The notes beneath the pieces are model-generated. The model was not told the DNA's origin. It was given only the letters and a program-made list of their open reading frames with translations, and did not search any database. Of a DNA stretch of 64,000 nucleotides, positions 55,581-64,000 are shown piece by piece; the first letter of the stretch is position 1, and every line of letters begins with the position of its first letter. The stretch comes from Myotis daubentonii (lineage: Eukaryota; Chordata; Mammalia; Chiroptera; Vespertilionidae), in the NCBI RefSeq assembly GCF_963259705.1, contig NC_081849.1, positions 63,598,410 through 63,662,409 of the forward strand, read 5' to 3'. A program made the translations under genes and the position numbers.

Positions 55581-56885
55581 TGCGTCCCTTTTATTATTTG
55601 TAACACTTTGGGAAGTTATTAAAAGGAAGATCTACTGCTTCCTCTTTTTGGGGGTGGAACTGGATGGCAATATTTGTCAGTGGCCCTTATTAGGGGAGCG
55701 TGAGACACCGCGGAAAGCAGTTCGATGCTGGGTTTGTGTGGATCCTGTTTTTTATTACAAGACAGATTATCCTTTTCATTACAAGCTGCAGACAGGGCCA
55801 GCTCCGAAGGTCTTCGTGGCCGAATGATCTTCGATCACTCAGGGAGCTGAAACCTGATGCCTCCCGACTTGCTTGTCTGTACTCTTGGCGTTGGGAAGAG
55901 TCTCTCGGGAAGGTGTTACAACCTTTGGTCGCCAGAGAAAAAAATAAGCAAACTCCTCCTCCACCTTCTCCACCTTCCCCACCTCCCCCACCTCCCCTCC
56001 CCCCGCCCCCAACACAGAGTAAACCTCGGCCTTTTTCCGCTTGGATGCTCATTAAGAGTTGGTTGACTTTGTAGCGGATGCAATAAAACTTGGATGGTTT
56101 CAGGCCCCAAACAATCCTGGTTTCTGTTTTTCTCTCGCCCCAACCACACCCCCAAGGAAATTGCCTTTTCAGCAGGCGCCTGCGGGAAAGAACCGCAAGA
56201 GACAGATTCCCCTTGGAGACCTGCAGTTTGGGAGTGAGGGAAGGGGCGTCAGGGGGGTATGAAAATAAAGGGGGCCAAGGTAAGCGTGCAGGGCAGCGAA
56301 GGAGGCCTTCGTGTTTGGATTTGAATTTTCTGGCCTGCTAGGGGAGGAATCCACAAACCTCGCAGTACCTGAAGGACACTGAGCAGCTTGTCATCCACAG
56401 AAAAGCTGGCCACCCCAACCCTGGCTGCGCATCTGCACTTAGCGGGGAAGACTAATCCCCTGGGCACAATGAACGGGAAAGAGCCAAAAATAATAATAAT
56501 AACAATAATAAATAAAAGGATACAAATTTGCTACTCTCGACTTCCAGATATAAAGAACAACTTCAAACGTAAAACAAAGATCCCAAGAAGTCGGGGGGCG
56601 TGGACAGTATGTTGCCTCTGTTCTCTGGGTCACAGTGGGGAACTTCAGTCCTAATCTGGCGATATTGTTTGAAATTATGCAAACCCATGCAGGGAGGCAG
56701 CTGGGAGATAGAAATGGGGTGAAGAGAGACTCAAGGCAGAGGAGGAGGAGGAAGCGGGTAGAAAGAACCAGGAACTGTTTGATCGAAGGAAGGATTGAGT
56801 TGAAGGAAAACAAAACCATGAACTTCAAAGCCCCAGCCTAATCCCCCTCAGGTTAATTTCTGCTTCCTAAAAAACTGATCAGGGT
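55581..56885. other. Repeat-free DNA downstream of the promoter-like island
   Basis: A C-rich 'cctccaccttcc'-type tract lies at 55955-56015. A good splice-donor-like site (AAG/GTAAGC) is at 56279/56280. The small plus-strand frame 55573-55827 (84 codons) starts right after the island but shows no family signature. Confidence 0.4.
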
Positions 56886-57420
56886 CATCAATCACCCGTC
56901 CCGCCCGCCGGTCCTGCTCTTTCCAAAGAGCTTCTCTCCCCGCCGCCCGCCGCAGGGGCGCGGGGTGATTCTCCAGCACCAGGTCGCCGGTGGCCTCCCG
57001 GGGCTGCAGGGCCCCAGGGGCTGGGCGGACGCTGGGACTCGCGGGAACCGGCTTGCTGGGGGAGTTGAGGGTCCGGAGAAGACGCCGGAAGGGGAGCGGG
57101 CTCGACCGAGGAGGGGCCCTGCAGATGCAGTTTTCATTCCACGAGCCCCCTAACATAAAACCCACCCCTCACGTGTACCTGGAGCGCCGTTGGAAGAAGG
57201 TTACAGCGTGTTTAGAGATTTGCAAAGCTCTGCCGAGCTGTAAAAATTAGAAAGGCCTGCCTGAGATTTGTCAAATGACTTCCGGTAGCAGAGCCCCCCT
57301 TAAACCCCGGCGAGCCCTGCAACCTCTGATCTCGGCTGGGTCAGGCCTGTAACTCCACGTTGGACAGTTCTCCAGTGGCACCTCTGCGCCAGTCGCGCGG
57401 GGGAGGGGGGGGGGCGGGGG
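56886..57420. promoter_or_regulatory. CpG-rich segment
   Basis: CpG-dense at 56890-57120 and moderately so to 57420, ending at a G-rich run (57399-57421). Open in several frames on both strands. No motif order that would set a strand. Confidence 0.6.
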
Positions 57421-58540
57421 GGAAATCAGTGAAGGGTCCGCTTCTAGTCCAGAGGGGGCCTACTTAGATGCAGGGAAAAGTCAAGACGAGGCTTTCCCAT
57501 CGGCTTTTCCGCGCAGAAAGCCCCAGGCGTGGACCAAGCGCCTTGCAGTTAGATTGGAGTAACTGTCACCTGCATCCTGAGGCAGGACCTATGTTGCAGC
57601 AGCAACTATAACTGAACAAAATTTTAAAACAAAGCCAAGCACCATTTTGTCAAAAGACCTGAGACAGTATCCTTGCTTGCAGTCCGGGAGGTTTAGTGGC
57701 TGCAGCTCGTAGGATTTCCCAGCTTTACCGGGTTGTGCCCAGGCGGACCTGGATGAGGGATTCCTTTCCTCTACAGTGACAGCTTGCTCTTCCGCGCGCA
57801 CCAGGCTGCAAGGTAGGGCGCGCAGGACCCGACTGCGCAGAACCCCAATCACACCGAGCGGGTTTACATAAAGTGTACAACGCGGGCTCACCAGGCTAGA
57901 ATAAATAACTGAAGGAGACTGTTGGCCAAGAAAAAAAAAAAAAAGGAAAGGAAAAAAAAGAAGAAAGGGAATCTGTTGTTGGACGTCAGTCAGGTCCCTC
58001 CCCTACACCGCATGGATTTTTTTTAACGTCGTTACTGTTCCTCATATTCGATACAAAGAAGTACAACTGAAAATGAACAATCAAGTCTGGTAGATTTTGT
58101 TGCCCTACATGAATAGTTACTTAGATTCATCCATGTAAATGCTCTTTTTCCTTGGAAGGGAAATGAGCATGGTTTTCCTATCACACACACACACACCAGG
58201 ACTATATTACACTTTTTAAAAAACATAAAATACCTCTAAAGTTGATCAGTGATGGATACATTTTTAACGCATTACATAATTTATTATCCACGAATAAAAG
58301 CAGGATTAAGTTCCAGGAAATAACGGATTGAAGATTTGATCATTTTCCCATTTGGGGGGGAGGGGAACAATCTCCCAAAATAAAGTTATAAGATTGCTAA
58401 AAATAGAGGCCATAACGGACCTCAAGGGAGAAATAAACTAGAAAAAAAAAAGACTATGGGATGCATTGAGGCATAAAGATCAGGCGCCAAATAATGAAAT
58501 TCAAGGGCAAATTAAAGAAGGCAATGAGGGTTCATCTGAG
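57421..58540. other. Repeat-free unique DNA
   Basis: Contains an A-rich tract (57930-57970) and a short CA run (58182-58196). CpG moderate at 57480-57850. No gene recognised. Confidence 0.4.
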
Positions 58541-59050
58541 GGGCCGTCACTGCCCTAGGTGGAGTGGCCGCATCTGTACCAGATGTCAGACTTCCCCGCG
58601 ACTTGCTTCCCGCATTTCCACTCTGGTCCCTGAACACGGCCACCGGGGCGGGAAGGGAGCGTCTGCAGCGCCAAAATGCAATGCGGGCTTCGCCTCGGGT
58701 GAGCGTGTGAAGCTAATGGAAGCTGAACTCCGAACTCAGTACCCTATTTCCCAAACCACAAGCAGCGGGTGTCAAGAACAGAGTTTTCTCTCTCAGCAAC
58801 CCCAGCACCGCGGCCAAGTGAAAGCAAATACTCTCGACAGCTTCGGAATTAAAATGATTTGCTAAAACCACTGCTCGCCCTTTCCGGGGGGCCCCAGCCT
58901 GTCTAAACTCGTGGTATTTACGTTCCTGGAGGCCCGGGTGAGGCACACGAAGAGGCGCTGGTACCCCCAGCGCGTAGAGCCTTGAACCCGGCCTCTTCCG
59001 GGCCCAGGGCAAAATATTTCCAAGACCTGCCCCCCACCTTTGTAAGGAAC
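58541..59050. promoter_or_regulatory. CpG-rich segment
   Basis: CpG enrichment at 58545-58700 and 58870-59030, weaker than in the other islands. Open frames on both strands overlap (123 and 115 codons) and have no recognisable domain. Confidence 0.5.
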
Positions 59051-60335
59051 GTGAGGGCATTCATCAAGTCTGCAGTGCATGTATTCATTGCTGTAGTGCT
59101 GAGCTCTCTAAACGAGTAGGAACCTATTATTGATATCCGTTCCTTGCACTGATATTTATTATCTGCAGGAATATTTAAGGGTCTGTATTTGGCCGGCCAC
59201 CTTTGACAGGCGCCGTCACCTCACACTCCCGGGTAATAGACCACACTGCGGCTGCATTTAATTTATTGGAGTGAGAAGTTACTGCGGGAGGTTTCCAAAG
59301 GGAGCCTTTGCCGCGTCGAGAGGCCAACACCCACCCAACCCCGTAAGTGCTTAGAAGATTGTATTTTTGTCTCGGAAAGAACACACGCAAACACAACCCA
59401 AAATACGAAAAACCTTTTAGGTATGGATTAACTAGGGTCCACGATGCTTTTAAAGGGTCTGTGAAATGCCCTTACAACTCCCTGAAATATTAAGCTAAAT
59501 TTTGGGTGGGCAGTTGTAGGGGGGGGGGGGGGACAGGGATAATATTTTAAAAATAAAATTCTTTTAAAAGTTTGTGATCACCACCCACAGATAAAGAAAT
59601 AAATTGTTGAGGAGCCATAAATTGAAATTTACACCAAGTGCTCGGAAGCTTTGCGTTGGGACTGAATAGACGAAATCTGAGAAGTCAGTATAATTAGCAG
59701 GGAACTAGGCACGATTTTTCGCTTGCTTTAAGGTAATAGATCAAAACAAGCAATACTGAAATCCGTTAATAGCCATGCCATTGTGATAAATTCAAGAGAG
59801 CTTAGGGAACTGGCAAGCGACTACCTGGTGTTAATATTAATGAGTTTTTAAACCAGAATATTTCTATGACTCCATTTTCCCGCCACACTTCAAGGCAACC
59901 CAAGATCTCCTAATATTGTCATTACCACTGCCGACAGAGGGAACCCGATCCGATGTGGTTCTAAAACAAAATGGGATATTAACCGTGTTTGTTTTTACTT
60001 TGATCCATAGGAAATAGGTCCTGCGCCCTGTGACCCATTAAACTAATAAGATTATACACATCAGCAGAGCGGAGGTTCTAATTGTTTCCATCTGTCCCAG
60101 ATCTTTGCATTTTAAAAACTGATGAAAATGAGGCTTGAGTTACAAAAGAGAAAATATATTGAGAGCGAAAGAGTGACAAAGCTAAACTGGGTAGGACCAC
60201 ACATGAAATCAATTACCAAGGAAAAAATTTGGTGTATACGGTGTGGTGATTTTGAGAAAGCAAATTATGCAGGAAACAATCATTTAATTGATCTGTGCGC
60301 GCAGGTTTCTTAAAGGTAACACTTGCTGGAGAAAA
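59051..60335. other. Repeat-free AT-rich DNA, possible conserved element
   Basis: No transposable element recognised. A 14-G run is at 59519-59532. The 59.6-60.31 kb part is unique-looking, with many TAAT-type homeodomain cores ('attaatgag', 'aatttaattg'-like) and could be conserved regulatory DNA. The 63-codon frame at 60122-60313 has no known domain. Confidence 0.4.
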
Positions 60336-61050
60336 CCACCCAATCAGAAGCGTTTCCGGGAGACACTCTACACCTTCCCACCTCTTTATGAATATTTAAA
60401 CAGTTAGATTTCTTTCTTAAATATTCAAGAGACTATGCCTCACGGGCTCGATTTTCATTGGGTGGCTCACGCCAAGGTGGGGCCAGAGGGAGGAGATGCG
60501 TTGGCGCCTTCATTTGCTTAGACCGCCCTCCTTCTTTGACGTCATCGTACAGCTAAGCCAATCCGCGAAGCTCGCTTTGACAAGTTTCTCCGCCCCTCAT
60601 TTCTTCGCTGGTGGCCAACCTGAGCCAATAGCATGGCTGCATGCTAATGACAGCACGCGAGCGTTCCTCGCTCCGCCCATTTCCCCACCTCTTCCCGGGG
60701 CGTGGCGAACCCCCGGGGCGTGGAGAACCGAGCTGGTGGGAGGGGTCGATTGTGGGTCGGGCGCTGGGGGAGCGCTGGGGAAGAGGCGGAGAGAACGTAA
60801 CACGTGGGACCGGGTTTACCTCCCCGCTTCCTCCCCCCCCTGATTCCACCTCCAGACCCACGACATGCCGTTTGGTCATTGGCTGAATTAATGAGGGCAG
60901 GGCGGGTTCATTTGCATAAGGGAGGGCGGGTCCAGAGGTCGCTTTGTAACTCTAGAGCCCGTGCCCCGCCCTCTCCCGGGGAGGGGGATGCGGCGGGGCG
61001 AGGGTGGGTCCGCGCCAGCCCCGCCTGCCTCGCCCAGCTTTCCCCCGAGG
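60336..61050. promoter_or_regulatory. CpG-island promoter with five CCAAT/ATTGG boxes, a full CRE and an octamer
   Basis: Seen: CCAAT at 60340-60344, ATTGG at 60457-60461, a perfect palindromic CRE TGACGTCA at 60537-60544, CCAAT at 60558-60562 and 60625-60629, ATTGG at 60878-60882, ATTTGCAT octamer at 60910-60917, and several 'ggggcgtgg' GC-box-like sites (60697-60722). Boxes point both ways, which suits a bidirectional promoter. The gene served is not recognised. Confidence 0.65.
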
Positions 61051-64000
61051 GCTTAAAGGAAAACGGTTGTCTGAAAAGATTCCTTTTCCAGGGAATGATA
61101 TCTTTCTAAATATATCTATCTCTTCGTTCATTTTCACAAGTCGTTCAGGTTGTAGCATCAAATAAGTAGAAATTACTAACACGTCCAAAAAGAAAATTAA
61201 TGTCCTTTTCATCTGCGTAAGATTCCCCTGCTCCCGCTGGCCTTTTGTGATGTGGGAATGTTTTTATTATAATTCATAATAAAGTCCTCTTTCACGGGGA
61301 TTCATGCTTTGTCTTTACTGGGAATCCCTGTCTCCCTAGTTTTCTTCTCGCGGAGCTGAACAAGGCCGAGCTGGCGCGTTTAAACAGCCCAGAAGGGCGA
61401 GGATTCTGGCGGGCTCGGCGTTGGTGCTTTGCTTGCGAGTAACGCAAGTGTTAAAATTGTCTCCCACAGTCATGCGCCTCGGGGATACTCGGGTGTCATT
61501 TTTTTTAAATGAAAGAATTATTCTTGTGGTTCGTGCTTTTGTTTTCTTTACAAAACAATTTCCTTCTGTTTTATGTCCACCTGAACACAGACTTACCTTT
61601 TCGGGACTGCTCAAAGGTGCCAGGTGGCAAATCACTGGAAAATGAAAAGACGGATCCGAGAACCCGAGTTTTACAATACCATCGGGGCTTCGATATTGGA
61701 GAATATTTCTACAGCTTCCAGAAAGATAATTATAGTAGCTTGTTTGCTCCAAGCTAAACTTTGGAAGTGGTTGGTATTTTAATTTAGATTACTCTTTAAA
61801 ATCTGAATAGTCAGCAAAAACCCCTGAAGAAATAAAGGTGGGAGAAAGCGCTGCTTTCTTGTAGAGGGTTTGCGGGACCTTATTTAAACAGAAAAGTTAA
61901 AATTCATAGCAAACACGAATGTACACAGCCCCTCCCCCCCCCCCCAATTGTCTATATCTCCCTCCTGGAAGACAAATGATACCTTTCAGATTCTCTAATT
62001 CCTAATCTTCCAACTAATAAATAAAGAGGTTTCCAAATAGCTTCTATATTAGCAAAAACCTGGGCCTTCTCTCAACGGCGAATAATGGTTCCAGGAAAGT
62101 TAAGAACAAGGGGAAGGGAAAAGACTTTTTGATAGGTTAATGTGCTCTAACTTTTTTCTTTGAAACACTTTCTGATGTGTGATGAAGGTAGAAAAATCTG
62201 CCTAATTACTGCCTTCCTGCAGGTATATATGTATAAATGTGTGATTACATTAATTCCTATTTACTTTTGTAGTCTTAAAACTAAATGGCTTGAAGCATTA
62301 TTTTATGCCTCCTCCATGAAATTATATTCAGAAATATTATTCTACTACTAACAGATAATTTAATGTTAAAAATACATGTGGATACCTATGATATTCCAAG
62401 CAATTAAAATAATGCAAATTCATCTGTAAGCTAAGAATCATTAAGTCAGTTGGTAATTTGTTAAAATTGATATTTAAAATTAAACTGTAGGTAAGAGAGA
62501 TTAAAAAAACATAACTTTTTAATACCCTTGATTCTTAGTAATTATCAGTGGTAAACTTTACAACCTAATGGCAAAAAAAAATTATATGTTCAGGTTAATC
62601 AGTTTTAGGAGTTAGCTCTATATGACTTGTTAATTCTGTTTTATTAAGTTCTGGGATGATGAGTACAATACTGATTTAAGAAATCTAAATGAAAAATTAT
62701 TTAATCCAAACTATCACATTGTTGTTGTTTTTATAAATAAGGCTTTTCTAGTTCTGAAGAAATATATGTTCTTGAAAAAAAACAGAAATACTAAAAGGCA
62801 TAGGGGGGCGGGAAACAAAATGCATACATAATCTCAAAATCAAAAGTTAAATCTATCATTGCCCTTTATTTTCTTCCTACCTTTCCCTATTTATGACTGC
62901 TGACATTGTTCTTTTATTTAAACAATTTAAAACTGAACTTTGAACAGTGAGTTCTTAAGAATAGAACCCAATCTGAATTTTGTAAGAAAACAAATAAAAC
63001 TTCATTTTATTATAAAGAAATACATGTTCATAAAATAATCATTTGAAACTGCCCAAAATAGAAGTAAAATATAATGACCTGTTCATAAATAATTTCCACT
63101 GTCACTTGTTTTCTTTTTAAACAACAACAACACTATTATCATTTTAAAAGATAAGTATTGGGACCTTTGGTTTAAAATTAAAACAATACACCCTCAAATA
63201 ATTTGCCTTTTTGCATATGTTTTTAAATAATTTGTTAAAAGTTGCATTTTTATATTCTAATCTAGCAAAGGCTGATTTGAGTTTTCTTCATGCTTAGCTT
63301 ATCTTCTGCAACACATGCCATCAATTCCAGTACTGTTCATGCACACAGTTTTTATGAGTTTTACAAAAATCCTCCTTTCCTTTATTTTCTACTCCTCCTA
63401 AGATGCGTTTGTTGATTATTCCTGTTTCAAATCCTGTAAGAAGCCATAATCACAGCAAACCAACACATTAAAGACATTGGTCTGTTTTCAAATTGCAATT
63501 TTTTTTCCTTTAGTCCAATTATGTTTTACTAACAGCATCTGCTTCCAATCTATTTGCACTTTTAGGAATACTGATTTTTATTAATAGCACCTGAAAATAC
63601 CAGCAAGCCACAAAGGACATGTAATTAAGAATATTATCAAGCAAGCACTTAACCAAATGCATGATTGGCTATGTTTGTAGCCTCTAAAAAATTAAGCGAA
63701 AGTACGCATCTCACCCTTTCATTTTAGTCTCTCATGGTATGGACTTCTTCCCCATCTTGATATTCCGGTTCCAGTAACAGAGCAAATAGCCCTGTTAATC
63801 ATTAAATCATAAACTCATAGCAGTACAGTCTTTATAACATATCACATATCCTGTACATTTCAAAGCCAAATCATTTCATTGTCCTGGCAGATGGTTGTGG
63901 AACGAAATCTGTTTTTACACGTTGGATTCCTTTAGCTTACGGTAATATCCAACTCTAATATATTCAAACAAGTGTTCAAATGATAGAAACGAACCTTATT
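61051..64000. other. Repeat-free, AT-rich right end
   Basis: Almost 3 kb without a recognised transposable element, becoming strongly AT-rich from 61.74 kb. A 12-C tract is at 61934-61945. No exon, polyadenylation-linked gene end or RNA gene could be defended. It may be an intron or the flank of the island-linked gene. Confidence 0.4.

Noticed and set aside
58494..58865. Cys/Arg-containing 123-codon frame that might hint at a zinc finger
   Set aside because: The Cys and His spacing does not fit a C2H2 or other finger pattern and the opposite strand is equally open.
1..64000. CRISPR arrays, prokaryotic operons, phage genes
   Set aside because: The regularly spaced repeats found are minisatellites or SINEs. 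The overall picture (SINEs, LINEs, CpG islands, MIR) is mammalian nuclear DNA.

Overview
The window looks like nuclear DNA of a vespertilionid (vesper) bat. That call rests on its mobile elements: many tRNA-derived Ves-type SINEs, a short non-autonomous Helitron of the HeliBat kind, a SPIN-like hAT transposon, further bat-type hAT MITEs, and a half-LINE (HAL1) of bat style. Older mammalian repeats (MIR, L2, MER5A, hAT-Charlie MITEs, MaLR LTRs, L1M) form the background. Family names are from recognition of the sequence, not from a database search.

From 1 to about 46.6 kb the window is gene-poor and rich in repeats. I see no host protein-coding exon that I can defend; the many short open frames lack family signatures and often overlap on both strands. 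The most informative locus is 31.86-34.26 kb. A SPIN-like hAT element with 7/8 matching 8-bp target duplications was hit first by a HAL1 (perfect 15-bp target duplication, intact 282-codon ORF1, no ORF2) and also by a Ves SINE. Other notable structures are two Ves SINEs that share one target site (20.59-21.04 kb), a HeliBat copy with exact A/T insertion (24.36-24.54 kb), an 11-copy 25-bp minisatellite inside an L1 3' end (36.6-36.9 kb) and a 205-bp GGGAA/GGGCA array (47.5 kb).

From about 46.6 kb to the end I recognise no interspersed repeat at all. This 17-kb stretch holds at least five CpG-rich segments (about 49.6-51.05, 55.1-55.6, 56.9-57.4, 58.5-59.05 and 60.4-61.05 kb) separated by AT-rich, unique-looking DNA with many CCAAT, CRE, octamer and PBX/PREP-type motifs. 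Known genome biology links such transposon-free, multi-island regions to developmental regulator loci, so this is probably the promoter region or flank of one. I could not recognise a homeodomain, zinc finger or other regulator coding exon, so the gene and its strand remain unnamed.
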